From NCBI GenBank assembly GCA_963662575.1, contig OY759723.1, forward strand, positions 4,402,001 through 4,466,000: a stretch of 64,000 bases of DNA. Direction: 5' to 3'. The translations under genes were made by a program, and so were the position numbers. How positions within the stretch are numbered: the first letter of the stretch is position 1; each line of letters opens with the position of its first letter. This document shows positions 44,723 to 54,180 of this stretch, one piece after another. This stretch comes from Bin5 sp963662575 (lineage in GTDB: Bacteria > Chloroflexota > Anaerolineae > Caldilineales > Caldilineaceae). The notes under the pieces are model-generated. The model had not been told where the DNA came from, searched no databases, and saw nothing but the letters and a program-made list of their open reading frames with translations.

Positions 44723-45793
44723 TCATGGCAGCAACGGGACCGTCCTCTTCTCACGGGCACTGAGGATGGCCGAATCCACGATCTGCTGACCGATGCGGCA
44801 GATGGCCGGCGACAGGGGGCCTTCGGGCTCATTTCCAGTCTCCAGGCAATTAATGAAGTACTGGACCACATTCTGATTGGGGGGCGTCAAGCGGTCAACT
44901 GGCTGATCATAGCCCTCAGGACTGTCATTTGTCTGGACGCGCACCGTGTCCTCATAGTCGTAACTGCTGATCGTCCCATCGCTCCCCTTGAGCACAAAGC
45001 CGCACTTTGGCTGGGGCTGTAGCGTCCACGGATCGGTAAACGTGCCCCAGCGCGTCTCATACTTGGACAGACCAGAAGCGTACTTGCAGATCGTGATACT
45101 GTGCTCGTCCACTTCCAGCCCTGGCGGCTCGTCTACCATTGTCGTCACCTCCAGCGGCGCGCGGCCGTCCAGGAACCAGGTCCCAAGCGTGACGCCGTAT
45201 CCCAGGTAGTCCAGCAATGAACCGCCCCCCTCGGACTTCTGATAGAACCAGCTCTCGTTCTTCCGCTGACGATATGCTTCGCCGGTATCCTCTTTGTCGG
45301 CCCTATGGAAGAGAGGGCCGCGGTTGCCGTCGTAATAGTGAACCTCGATAAGCTCGCCGATAGTACCTTCGTTAAGCAGGCGCTTGGCAGTTACATGACA
45401 GGGATACCAGCGCAGCGGCCAGTTGATGATGAATTGTCTCTGTGAATTCGCCATCGCCGCAATCATCTGATCGGCGGCGTCCAGATCGGACGCGAACGGC
45501 TTTTCCAGCAGAACATGAACGTCATATGGAGCTACCTTCAGCACCCATTCGGCATGGCTGGCCGTGGACGGGCACAATATGACAATATCCGGCTGCGTCC
45601 TTTCCAGACATTCCCGGTAGTCGGTGAAAACCTGCTCATCAGGAATACTGAAGTTAGCGACCGCAGTCTCCATACGGTCCATGTCCGTGTGGCTGATGCC
45701 TACAATCTCGACGTCGGGGTGCTCATGGCACAAGCGCAAGAGGTCGCCCATATGCGAATGATCAAAGTTAATGCCCGCAACTTTCCAGGTCAT
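44723..45793 (-). CDS. Gfo/Idh/MocA-family oxidoreductase
   Basis: A 356-residue NAD(P)-dependent oxidoreductase. The N-terminal Rossmann strand is VAGINFDHSHMGDLLRL, a degenerate form of GxGxxG. The family's EKP motif is present in HVLLEKPFAS, followed by the C-terminal substrate domain (SEGGGSLLDYLGYGV). Members oxidise sugars, inositols and related polyols. The Gly-poor nucleotide loop is shared by a subset of Gfo/Idh proteins and may reflect altered cofactor handling. It faces the tRNA on the other strand and has no close operon partner. Confidence 0.88.
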   Translation of the reverse strand: MTWKVAGINFDHSHMGDLLRLCHEHPDVEIVGISHTDMDRMETAVANFSIPDEQVFTDYRECLERTQPDIVILCPSTASHAEWVLKVAPYDVHVLLEKPFASDLDAADQMIAAMANSQRQFIINWPLRWYPCHVTAKRLLNEGTIGELIEVHYYDGNRGPLFHRADKEDTGEAYRQRKNESWFYQKSEGGGSLLDYLGYGVTLGTWFLDGRAPLEVTTMVDEPPGLEVDEHSITICKYASGLSKYETRWGTFTDPWTLQPQPKCGFVLKGSDGTISSYDYEDTVRVQTNDSPEGYDQPVDRLTPPNQNVVQYFINCLETGNEPEGPLSPAICRIGQQIVDSAILSAREKRTVPLLP

Positions 45794-46015
45794 TTTGGCG
45801 TCTCCATTTCAGTAAGACCTTGAAGCGGCACATATTGAGAGTCTGGTTGAGTTCCACACTGCTCTCAGCTGGCCGCAATGTATGCTCTCAATTATCGCAG
45901 AGTCTTGAGACCTGTGTCCACAGGGCCTTGCGCCGGTGGCCAGTTTCTCAGATAATACGCTACTGGTAGGTATTTGCATCGACTTCATAGGAATAGGGAA
46001 GTCAAAAACGCAACT

Positions 46016-48196
46016 ATGACCGACTCCTTCTTTTCGATTTATTGCCATGGCTTTGTGCGCGTGGCGGTCTGCGTTCCCCACGTACGGGTAGCGGACCCAG
46101 AATTCAACGCCGAACGCACGGCTGGTTTAGCCGCACAGGCGTCGGATGCAGGCGCGGCCGTTGCCCTGTTCCCAGAGCTGGGCATCTCCTCCTACGCGAT
46201 CGACGACCTGCTCCAGCAGGATGCCCTGTTGGACGGGGTCCTCACAGGCATCAGACAGATCGCGAACGCCAGCAAGGATATGACGCCCGTACTTCTGATC
46301 GGGGCGCCGCTGCGCTTCGAAAACCGTCTTTTTAACTGCGCGGTCGTCGTCTACCGCGGCCGCGTTCTGGGCATCGTACCTAAGACTTATCTACCAAATT
46401 ACAGAGAATTTTACGAGCGGCGGCAATTCAGCTCCGCACGTCATGCCGTCGGTAAACAGGTCCGGTTCCTTGGCGAGACCGTCCCATTTGGCAATGATCT
46501 GCTCTTCCGGGCTGGGTTAGAAGCTGGAGACATTTTAGCCAGTCGCCAGGGCCGTCCGCAGGCTGGTGGCGGCGAACATCTTGCAGCAGATGAAGGAGCC
46601 TTCGTCTTGCACGTGGAAATATGTGAGGACGTTTGGACGCCGATTCCTCCCAGCTCCTATGCCGCTCTGGCAGGAGCCACGGTTCTGGCCAATCTGTCTG
46701 CTTCGAACATCACCATCGGCAAGGCCAATTACCGCAAGGACCTGTGTGCAAGCCAGTCGGGCAAGTGTATCGCCGCCTATCTCTACTCCGCCGCCGGGCC
46801 CGGTGAATCGACCACCGACCTGGCCTGGGATGGCCACGCGCTGATCTACGAAGACGGCGATCTGCTGGCCGAGTCAGAACGCTTTGCCGATCACGAACAG
46901 ATTATCACCGCCGACATCGACACGGAACGTCTGGCCCAAAGCCGCATGAGGCTGACCAGCTTCAACGATGCTGCTGCCCTGCACCGCGAACAACTGGAGG
47001 AAATTCGATCCGTCAATTTCAACTTCCAGACACCGAGCCTGTCCGACGCAGCTGCCAGCAGTACTTCGCGCCGCAGTTCGCCCCGCACGGACAGCCTGCA
47101 TCGCAAATTAGAGCGCTTTCCATTCGTCCCCAGCGACGCAGTGCGGCGTGATGAACAGGCCTACGAAGCCTACAATATCCAGGTGCATGGTCTGATGCAG
47201 CGCCTGCGAGCCACAGGCATCAAGAAGATCGTTGTCGGCATTTCCGGTGGGCTGGATTCGACGCAGGCGCTCATCGTCGCTGCTCGGACCATGGATCGTC
47301 TCAAGCTGCCCCGCACCAATATTCTGGCCTACACAATGCCCGGCTTTGCAACCAGCGCCGGCACACGTTCCAACGCTCACCGCCTGATGGAATCACTCGG
47401 CGTCAGCGGGCATGAAATTGACATCCGGCCTGCCGCAATGCAGATGTTCCGAGACATCGGGCATCCGTTCGCAGAGGAAGATCCGGAGTACGACATCACT
47501 TTCGAGAATGTGCAGGCTGGAGAACGCACCAGCCATCTGTTCCGTCTGGCAAATTACAATGACGCGCTGGTGCTTGGCACAGGCGACCTCAGCGAATTGG
47601 CGCTAGGCTGGGCAACGTACGGCGTGGGCGACCAGATGAGCCACTACAACGTGAACGCATCCGTTCCCAAGACGCTCATACAACATTTGATCCGCTGGGT
47701 TATCGCCACGAAGCAGTTTGAAGATTCTGCCAGCACTGTTCTGCAATCGATTCTTGATACTGAGATTTCGCCGGAGTTGGTGCCTGGAGACGGAGAGGGT
47801 GACGGCCCGGCGCAGTCCACTGAAGCGAAAATCGGGCCGTATGAGTTACAGGATTTTTTCCTGTATCATATCTCGCGCTACGGATTCCGGCCCAGCAAAG
47901 TTGCCTTTATGGCGTTACAGGCTTGGGGCGACCGCAGCCAGGGCATTTGGCCGGACTTCCTGCCCGACCAAAAACGTAACCAGTACGATCTGTCAGAGAT
48001 CAGAAAGTGGCTGGAACTTTTCCTCTTCCGTTTTTTCCAAATCAGCCAGTTCAAACGGACGGCCGTTCCCAACGGGCCCAAAGTGGGCAGCGGCGGTTCC
48101 CTTAGTCCCCGTGGAGACTGGCGTGCGCCCAGCGATTCCTCAGCTGCCGCCTGGCTGTCCGAGTTGCGAAGAAATGTGCCGGATAAGGAGAGGTAG
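46016..48196 (+). CDS. nadE: Glutamine-dependent NAD+ synthetase
   Basis: A 726-residue two-domain enzyme starting MTDSFFSIYCHGFVRVAV; a longer frame adds 14 unlikely residues. The N-terminal nitrilase-type glutaminase has the Glu-Lys-Cys triad: Glu in LFPELGISSY (about 54), Lys in IVPKTYLPNYREFYERRQF and C203 in HVEICEDVW. The C-terminal synthetase has the PP-loop GISGGLDSTQAL (about 409), then YTMPGFATSAGTRSNA and GTGDLSELALGWATYG. Glutamine-derived ammonia is channelled to amidate nicotinic acid adenine dinucleotide. The length suits the long bacterial/mycobacterial form. Confidence 0.96.
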   Translation: MTDSFFSIYCHGFVRVAVCVPHVRVADPEFNAERTAGLAAQASDAGAAVALFPELGISSYAIDDLLQQDALLDGVLTGIRQIANASKDMTPVLLIGAPLRFENRLFNCAVVVYRGRVLGIVPKTYLPNYREFYERRQFSSARHAVGKQVRFLGETVPFGNDLLFRAGLEAGDILASRQGRPQAGGGEHLAADEGAFVLHVEICEDVWTPIPPSSYAALAGATVLANLSASNITIGKANYRKDLCASQSGKCIAAYLYSAAGPGESTTDLAWDGHALIYEDGDLLAESERFADHEQIITADIDTERLAQSRMRLTSFNDAAALHREQLEEIRSVNFNFQTPSLSDAAASSTSRRSSPRTDSLHRKLERFPFVPSDAVRRDEQAYEAYNIQVHGLMQRLRATGIKKIVVGISGGLDSTQALIVAARTMDRLKLPRTNILAYTMPGFATSAGTRSNAHRLMESLGVSGHEIDIRPAAMQMFRDIGHPFAEEDPEYDITFENVQAGERTSHLFRLANYNDALVLGTGDLSELALGWATYGVGDQMSHYNVNASVPKTLIQHLIRWVIATKQFEDSASTVLQSILDTEISPELVPGDGEGDGPAQSTEAKIGPYELQDFFLYHISRYGFRPSKVAFMALQAWGDRSQGIWPDFLPDQKRNQYDLSEIRKWLELFLFRFFQISQFKRTAVPNGPKVGSGGSLSPRGDWRAPSDSSAAAWLSELRRNVPDKER

Positions 48197-48281
48197 ATAT
48201 CCAGAAGCAGGCAGGGATTCAGAAGTTGCGCACAACAGCCCGTGCCAGTGCATCAGGCGGATGAAGCGGGTGGCGGCGCCT

Positions 48282-49841
48282 TCACTCGCGGCGGTTGCGC
48301 GAACGTCGCGGGCGGCTCCGGCGCCGTCTCTGTCCATCCGAAGATTCTGGCCTTCTGGCGGGCCTTGCGGAGGGCCTTTTGGCTGCCTCTTCCGCAGGCA
48401 GTGGCGGCGGCGCATGCAATGATTCTTGATAGAAGTCATCGACCAGCATTGCCAGTAGTGTCTGGCCCTCGTCCGACTCCATCCATTCATTCACCAGCGG
48501 CCGAAACCTTCTCATTCGTTCGCTCTGCAAGTTATCGCGAACGCGTAGTTTGGCCTCAAGCAGAGCAGTGACGCGCTCGGAAACGGTAGAAGCCACTTCT
48601 TCGTCGGTGGGCAGCTTGCGTTCCTCCAACGGAATACTATAGCGTTTTGCGATCCGCTCCATCATCATGCGTTCGTCGAAAGAGGCTGTCAGGGATATCG
48701 CAACGCCGGAAGCGCCGGCGCGGGCAGTACGCCCTGCCCGGTGTATATAAGATTCGGGATCTTCGGGCGGCTCATACTGAATTACATGGGACAGTTCAGG
48801 AATGTCGAGGCCCCGGGCCGCCACATCGGTGGCCACCAGCAGTCGCAGTTTCCCCTCGCGCACTCGGCGCAACACGCGCTCTCGTTCACTTTGGCTGAGA
48901 TCGGAGCTGAGTCTGTCGGCATCATAGCCGAAGCGCTGCAGAACAATCGTCACATAGTCCACTGTGCGACGTGTGTTGCAGAAAACGAGCGCGGCAGCCG
49001 GGTTTTCCACTTCGATAAGCCGCACCAGCGCTCGATCCTTTTTCATGCCCGGATCAGCAAAGAGGACATGCTCTGCCTCTGAGACGTGTACGCGATCGCG
49101 GCTCAAACTGAGAAAATCGGGCTCCGTCAGAAACTGCTGGGCCAAACGCATTACATGCGCCGGAAAAGTAGCAGAGAACATGGAACCCTTAATGGGCCCT
49201 GAAGGCAGATAGGACTGCACCTGCAACATGTCGGGGTAGAAACCCATCGACAACATGCGGTCGGCCTCGTCAAATACAAGCTGATGCAGATTATCCAAGC
49301 GCAGCGTCCGTTGCAACAGGTGGTCGAGGATGCGCCCGGGCGTGCCGATTACCAGTTGCGCACCGTCACGCAGTGCCGAGATTTGCGGGCCGTATCCGAC
49401 GCCGCCGTAAACCGCAACGCTGCTGACGCCGGTTGCATCCCCCAGCATCGCGGCTTCCTTTGAAACCTGCAGGGCCAGTTCGCGCGTAGGTACCAGAATC
49501 AAAGCCTGGCAGGCCCGTCTTTTGGAATCTATTCGATGAAGGATGGGAAGCAGAAACGCGCCCGTCTTGCCACTGCCAGTGCGCGACTGAACCATCAAAT
49601 CCCGCCCGGCAAGAAGATAGGGAATGGCTTTGGCCTGTACCGGCATCAACCTTGTCCAGCCGGCGTTGGCGGCCGCATCTTGCGCAATCTTGGGCAACTC
49701 CGCAAGTGTGATCGCTGGCAGCGCGTTATCCGGCTCAACCAGGTCTGAAGGGTTTACGTTTTCGTCGAAGTCGCTAGTCTCAGCTGAAGGGGGAGAATTC
49801 GGTGTTTCTTCTTCTTGACCTTCCAATGTTTCTGCGGGCAT
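48282..49841 (-). CDS. DEAD-box RNA helicase
   Basis: A 519-residue RNA helicase: Q-motif region (WTRLMPVQAKAIPYL), Walker A SRTGSGKTG, PTRELALQ, DEAD in VFDEADRMLS, SAT in MFSATFPAH, VFCNTRRTVDYV, ATDVAARGLD and HRAGRTARAG. A region of about 90 residues follows the core, then a strongly basic Arg/Ser/Pro tail (last 35 residues) that probably binds RNA. An acidic leader of about 40 residues precedes the core. It most likely acts in ribosome assembly or mRNA decay. It converges on nadE. The 284-base gap upstream (49842-50125) shows no gene. Confidence 0.95.
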   Translation of the reverse strand: MPAETLEGQEEETPNSPPSAETSDFDENVNPSDLVEPDNALPAITLAELPKIAQDAAANAGWTRLMPVQAKAIPYLLAGRDLMVQSRTGSGKTGAFLLPILHRIDSKRRACQALILVPTRELALQVSKEAAMLGDATGVSSVAVYGGVGYGPQISALRDGAQLVIGTPGRILDHLLQRTLRLDNLHQLVFDEADRMLSMGFYPDMLQVQSYLPSGPIKGSMFSATFPAHVMRLAQQFLTEPDFLSLSRDRVHVSEAEHVLFADPGMKKDRALVRLIEVENPAAALVFCNTRRTVDYVTIVLQRFGYDADRLSSDLSQSERERVLRRVREGKLRLLVATDVAARGLDIPELSHVIQYEPPEDPESYIHRAGRTARAGASGVAISLTASFDERMMMERIAKRYSIPLEERKLPTDEEVASTVSERVTALLEAKLRVRDNLQSERMRRFRPLVNEWMESDEGQTLLAMLVDDFYQESLHAPPPLPAEEAAKRPSARPARRPESSDGQRRRRSRPRRSRNRRE

Positions 49842-50125
49842 GAATTCCTTACTTTTTTGGCATGTATTTCCGGTGACACATTAGTGTAGTGTCTCTGAAT
49901 CCTCCCATTCTACTCTTTTTCGGGGCGAACGCATAGAATTCGGCGATAGCAGAGAGCTGGCGCCGGGGGACCGCTGAACGGGGCCTCATGCCTGGGCACT
50001 CGATGGGGTGGAACAGTCTTGGGAATGGAGGGTAATCTGGTATTGGCATCTGGTTCGAAACCGACGATCCAATCTCGATGGAGACGTCCCTCTTTCGTTA
50101 CTGCGAGATTGTTCGAACGGGAACT

Positions 50126-51175
50126 TCAGACGCTGCCAAATAGTGCTCTCGACTGCTCGCAGGATCTTTCGATCAGTAGGGGCAGCTTATGGCTGCTGTC
50201 CAACTCAGGGCGTTGCTCGATCCAGCCTAGAGAAACCATGCTCCTGATCAGGACAAACACAGGCAGGAGTTCGATATCGGCCTGCGAAAGAGTACGAACG
50301 GAGACGTAACCGGCGATGATGGCTTCTCTTATCTTGTCGAAAAAAGATGTGTCCTGATAGTAGGAGATAGCCACTGCCAGTTCGTATTGATGCCAACCAA
50401 AACCTGCATCGTCAAAGTCGATGATGTGCACCTGGTTGCCAGTGATGATCAGGTTATCCGGGTGTAAGTCCGCGTGAATCAGACTGTAGGTTCCCCTGTC
50501 TTTGCCGTAATCTGTCAAGATGCCATAAATCTTGTCGCGGGCGTAAATGATCTGCGCCCGTTCGGCCGGCGTAAGTTTTGATTGCTCCCAAAACGGACCC
50601 CAGAAAGGATCCTTTCCCATCAGCCCTTCGGCGTCAAACGCGTGCCGCTCAAATCCAGCCGGAGGTTGCCAAGCCAACGCCTGTTTATGAATACGAGCCG
50701 CGAGTTGCCCCGTCTTATGAAAGTGGTCTACCAGGTTGGATTTGTCGGTCTCCTGCTCAATCAACGCGGCCATTGCGGTCCCCTCGACCCATTCGACGAG
50801 ACTTACATGCCTGGTCTGTAACAGTTCCGGCAAGTAGGCGCTGACATACGCGCGATTGTCTCTCGTAAGGCGTGGCACGGGAGCGTTGATTCCCGACCGG
50901 TTCAGGGCAGCCGTCCACTGAAGCTCACCGTGTAGCTCAGACAGCGAATGATAGCCGGGCCGATGAAATCGAAACACAAAAGCCTGCCCGCCATCAGAAT
51001 CGACTCGGAAAACAATGTTTTCCGAATGGGAAACCAATTTGATGTCCGCAACGCCAATGTCCCATGCCTCTAGTGCCTGCGCAGCAGATGCCAGCAGCTC
51101 ATTCTCTTTGTAAGTTTCATGCCTGTGAAGGACCAGTCCGTTGCCGGACTCCTTATCTTCACTGTGGCCTGCCAT
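50126..51175 (-). CDS. APH-type small-molecule kinase (hydroxylysine kinase-like)
   Basis: A 349-residue protein-kinase-like phosphotransferase. The catalytic loop is LIHADLHPDNLIIT (Asp as base) and the metal-binding loop IIDFDDAGFG. VFRFHRPGYHS supplies the ATP-binding strand. It sits 69 bases downstream of a class-III PLP enzyme that resembles ethanolamine-phosphate/phosphohydroxylysine phospho-lyases. Kinases of this type (5-hydroxylysine kinase in animals) phosphorylate the amino alcohol that such a lyase then splits, so the pair makes biochemical sense. The exact substrate (ethanolamine, hydroxylysine or similar) is inferred. GGGGAG precedes the ATG. Confidence 0.82.
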   Translation of the reverse strand: MAGHSEDKESGNGLVLHRHETYKENELLASAAQALEAWDIGVADIKLVSHSENIVFRVDSDGGQAFVFRFHRPGYHSLSELHGELQWTAALNRSGINAPVPRLTRDNRAYVSAYLPELLQTRHVSLVEWVEGTAMAALIEQETDKSNLVDHFHKTGQLAARIHKQALAWQPPAGFERHAFDAEGLMGKDPFWGPFWEQSKLTPAERAQIIYARDKIYGILTDYGKDRGTYSLIHADLHPDNLIITGNQVHIIDFDDAGFGWHQYELAVAISYYQDTSFFDKIREAIIAGYVSVRTLSQADIELLPVFVLIRSMVSLGWIEQRPELDSSHKLPLLIERSCEQSRALFGSV

Positions 51176-51244
51176 CCCGACTCCCCTTGACTTTCCGTGA
51201 TATGTGGATTTTCCGGCCCATCGCGCTTTGAATGTGTCGCTTGC

Positions 51245-52561
51245 TCAACGTTTTCCAGGTCCCTCACCTCTAGCCATCACACCCTTCCGAATACTCTCTT
51301 CGAAAGCGGTCAGGAACATATCGGCGTGTTCCCGCTCGAAAACCAGCGGCGGCCGGATCTTGAGAATATTGCCCATCGGACCGGCGCTGCCGATCAGAAA
51401 TCCTCTGTCCCGTAGAGCGTTGACGACCGCAGTGGCGCCTTCCGCATCCGGAGCCATCGATTCGCGATCTCGCACCCACTCCATGCCGATGAACAGTCCG
51501 TGCCCGCGAACGTCCGCCAGCTGTTCACAATTGCCCTGATATTTGCAGAGTTCGTTCCTAAGATATACGCCAACCCGGTCGACATTACTTGCCAGTTCTT
51601 CATTCTCAATCACGTCGATCACGGCCATTCCCGCGGCTGCTTGCAACGGGCTGGCGGCAAACGTATTGAAGTAGCGCTTGTGCCGGCGGAAATTGTCTAC
51701 CAGTTCACTCGATGCCGCGGCGGCGGCTACCGGCAGCCCGTTGCCCATTGGCTTGCCCATCGTAACGATATCGGGAAGGAATCCGGTCGCTTCGTAACCC
51801 CACCAGTTTCCGGTTCGGCAGAAACCCGCCTGCACTTCGTCGGCGATGACAAGGCCGCCTGCCGCACGCACCAGCGCGGCCGCCTGGGGCATGAATCCAT
51901 CTGGGAAGGATGGCAAACCCTCGTTGGCAAAAATCGAGCAGACCAGCATCCCCGCCAAGCCGATTCCATCTGCTCGCAGGCTGTCGATGGCGCTCTCTAC
52001 CTCTGACAGATAAAGCTCTGTCAGTTCCTCGTCGGACACGCCGGCGCGGAGGGGGCGGAAGCGTTGCGGAAAGGGAAAGGCGCTGATCTCCCCCGCTCGC
52101 TCTTCGTCTCCTTGTTGGCCGACGCGAGTGAACTTACCTACTTCGGCGGAGTTGCCGTGGTAGGCAGCGTCGCTGCAAATGAAGCCTTGCCCTCCTGTGG
52201 CGGCGCGGGCGATGCCCAGTGCCACCTCGTTGGCCTCAGTGCCCGTGCAGGTGAAGACCACGCTTGTCAGGGGATCCGCGTGAAGATTCGCCAGCCGTTC
52301 AGCGTAGTCGAGTACGCCTTCATTCAGGTAGCGGCTGTGAACGTTGAGCGTCTGGGCCTGGCTGTGCATTGCCTCGACCACATGGGGATGGCAGTGACCG
52401 ACGCAGGGCACGTTATTGTACATATCGACGTAGCGGCGACCTTCATCGTCGTCTAGCCATACACCTTCCCCGCGAACAATGTTGACCGGTCTCTCATAGA
52501 AGATCGGCGCTCCCATGCCGAGCAGACGATTACGGCGGTCCATCATAGTGTTGGTTGTCAT
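51245..52561 (-). CDS. Class-III PLP enzyme, phospho-lyase-like (AGXT2L/ETNPPL group)
   Basis: A 438-residue fold-type I PLP enzyme. The PLP lysine lies in PDIVTMGKPMGNGLPV; the preceding Asp is in IADEVQAGFCRTG; NNVPCVGHCHPHVVEA and CTGTEANEVALGIAR are further family motifs. The GKPMGNG and VGHCHP sequences are the hallmark of the ethanolamine-phosphate/5-phosphohydroxylysine phospho-lyase branch rather than of ordinary omega-aminotransferases. Such enzymes release phosphate and ammonia from the phosphorylated amine, giving an aldehyde. The kinase that would make the substrate follows downstream. GGAGAAGAA precedes the ATG. An ordinary aminotransferase activity remains possible. Confidence 0.88.
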   Translation of the reverse strand: MTTNTMMDRRNRLLGMGAPIFYERPVNIVRGEGVWLDDDEGRRYVDMYNNVPCVGHCHPHVVEAMHSQAQTLNVHSRYLNEGVLDYAERLANLHADPLTSVVFTCTGTEANEVALGIARAATGGQGFICSDAAYHGNSAEVGKFTRVGQQGDEERAGEISAFPFPQRFRPLRAGVSDEELTELYLSEVESAIDSLRADGIGLAGMLVCSIFANEGLPSFPDGFMPQAAALVRAAGGLVIADEVQAGFCRTGNWWGYEATGFLPDIVTMGKPMGNGLPVAAAAASSELVDNFRRHKRYFNTFAASPLQAAAGMAVIDVIENEELASNVDRVGVYLRNELCKYQGNCEQLADVRGHGLFIGMEWVRDRESMAPDAEGATAVVNALRDRGFLIGSAGPMGNILKIRPPLVFEREHADMFLTAFEESIRKGVMARGEGPGKR

Positions 52562-52609
52562 TTCTTCTCCAATTGGGTCACAGGCCCGGCCTCAGAATAG
52601 GCTGGTATT

Positions 52610-52987
52610 TCAGTCGTCAAGATCGACAACGATATCGTTGCCATCAATGCGCACGGGGTAGGTCTTCACTCGCACGTTAGAATCGACAAGACAGCGTCCC
52701 GTAGCGATTTCGAAGGGCCACTGGTGCCAGGGACAGCGCAGAACTTCGCCGTCTCCGCTGACGGTCAACTCCTTGTCGTAAGCGGAAGGCGGCGCGTCGG
52801 CGGCAATATGGCCGGTCAGTTGCCCGGTACAGAGAGGGCCCCGCTTATGCGGGCAGATATTGCGCAGCGCGTACAACTTGCCCTTGACATTGAAGACGCC
52901 GATGCCGGCCCGTCCACGGAATGGCACTACTATTTTGCGGCCGCCCGGCGGAATCTCCCAGACTTTGGCGATGACAACACTCGTCAT
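52610..52987 (-). CDS. Rieske-type [2Fe-2S] ferredoxin
   Basis: A 125-residue protein of a single Rieske domain. Cluster ligands are C-x-H in ICPHKRG and C-x2-H in CPWHQWPF. A 16-residue insertion (IAADAPPSAYDKELTVS) lies between the two. The ATG at 52987 overlaps the stop codon of the amidohydrolase by four bases (ATGA), so a longer upstream frame is rejected. It could be an electron carrier for an oxygenase or a regulator of its neighbours; no terminal oxygenase is nearby. Translational coupling indicates a tight functional link to the amidohydrolase. Confidence 0.9.
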   Translation of the reverse strand: MTSVVIAKVWEIPPGGRKIVVPFRGRAGIGVFNVKGKLYALRNICPHKRGPLCTGQLTGHIAADAPPSAYDKELTVSGDGEVLRCPWHQWPFEIATGRCLVDSNVRVKTYPVRIDGNDIVVDLDD

Positions 52988-54123
52988 CGCCTTTCGTCTC
53001 CAATACGCAGCATTTCCAGGGCATTGTCGGCGAAAATGCGCTGCTGAGTTTCTGGCGCAAGTTTGGGAAAGGTTGTAACGGGGTCGTTCCAATCGAAATG
53101 AGGAAAGTCAGAACAGTAAACAACCGTTTCGTCAGCGTGCAACATATCGAGGAACTGATACAGCTGCTCGGTGGTTTCAGCCTCGTGCATGGGTTGTGAT
53201 CCGACGCGAATGTGCTCGCGGAAGTATTCGCTAGGCAATCGCTTAAGCCAGGGCGTCTGATCGCGAATAGCCTTCCAATCCGAATCCATGTGCCACATCA
53301 CGGCAACCGCCCACAGCTGCTGCACCTCAGTGAGGGCAAACATGAGGTTGGGGAACTTCTCAAAAACACCCTCACAGATCAGAGAAGAGGCGTGCGTACT
53401 GGCCACGAAAGGGCGGCTCATGCGGGATTCCATGTAGTAGGTAGGAAAGCCTACCGGAGTGGGGGTCGTCCGGGCTGCCCCGCCGCCGCCGCCGATATGA
53501 GCGACAACCGGCAGACCGTGCTCCTCGCACGCCTCCCATATTGGGTGGTAGAATCGGTTCCCGAACGGCATGCTGGTGCCCATTGGAACCATTACAGCGG
53601 CGGTGTCACGGCGGTCGGCCAGTCGATTAATCTCGCTGACGGCCTGAGCGGGGTCGGAAGGGGAGATGAGAATGGCGTTGATCACCCGCTCATCTTTTTC
53701 CAGCCAGTGTTCAATAGTCCAATCGTTGAAGGCCCGGCAGAGAGCGGCTGCCCAATCAGGGTCCGGCAGGCCCGTGTAGCCATAGAAGGGCGGCGGTCCG
53801 GTCAAAAGCGCGTAGTCGATGTTCCAGGGGTCGAGATGCTCGCGCTGCATAAACTCCAACGAGAAGTTAAAGTCCCTTTCCTTCAATCCTGGATCTTTCA
53901 GGTCGGACCGATTGGTTCGGAAAGGAACATTCGAGTAGCCGGCGCTGGGGAGGTGCAGACCTTGGTCGATCAGATGGTTCTGCCAGAAAGTGGAGAGGTA
54001 GGGCAAAAGTTGCTCAGGCCGCTCAAAATTATGGTGAACATCGCAGTCCACGATCTTTACGCCTTCATGGGGTTGGGCGGTCCAACCCGGCGCCGAAATC
54101 GGGGCTGCCCCTAACTTGGTCAT
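52984..54123 (-). CDS. Amidohydrolase (Amidohydro_2 family), paralogue A
   Basis: A 379-residue TIM-barrel metal hydrolase. The metal-site elements are Asp/His in KIVDCDVHHN, H209 in VVAHIGGGG and the late Asp in YCSDFPHFDW. The family includes decarboxylases and hydrolases acting on aromatic or cyclic carboxylates (ACMSD/gamma-resorcylate decarboxylase type) and metal-dependent hydrolases of related compounds. The closest relatives in this window are at 55080-56195 and 56207-57403. The gene is coupled to the Rieske gene. AGGAGACG precedes the ATG. Confidence 0.9.
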   Translation of the reverse strand: MTKLGAAPISAPGWTAQPHEGVKIVDCDVHHNFERPEQLLPYLSTFWQNHLIDQGLHLPSAGYSNVPFRTNRSDLKDPGLKERDFNFSLEFMQREHLDPWNIDYALLTGPPPFYGYTGLPDPDWAAALCRAFNDWTIEHWLEKDERVINAILISPSDPAQAVSEINRLADRRDTAAVMVPMGTSMPFGNRFYHPIWEACEEHGLPVVAHIGGGGGAARTTPTPVGFPTYYMESRMSRPFVASTHASSLICEGVFEKFPNLMFALTEVQQLWAVAVMWHMDSDWKAIRDQTPWLKRLPSEYFREHIRVGSQPMHEAETTEQLYQFLDMLHADETVVYCSDFPHFDWNDPVTTFPKLAPETQQRIFADNALEMLRIGDERR

Positions 54124-54180
54124 GGGAACGTCTCCTTGCGAACGGTCGGCGGTTTCAAGTCAAGTATGTACAAAATAACA

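Noticed and set aside
52988..53092. Longer start for the Rieske protein
   Set aside because: The added 35 residues overlap the amidohydrolase gene and lack Rieske similarity; the ATGA overlap fixes the shorter start.
53212..54114. 300-codon plus-strand frame opposite amidohydrolase A
   Set aside because: No motifs; exact antisense of a well-supported gene with a good ribosome-binding site.
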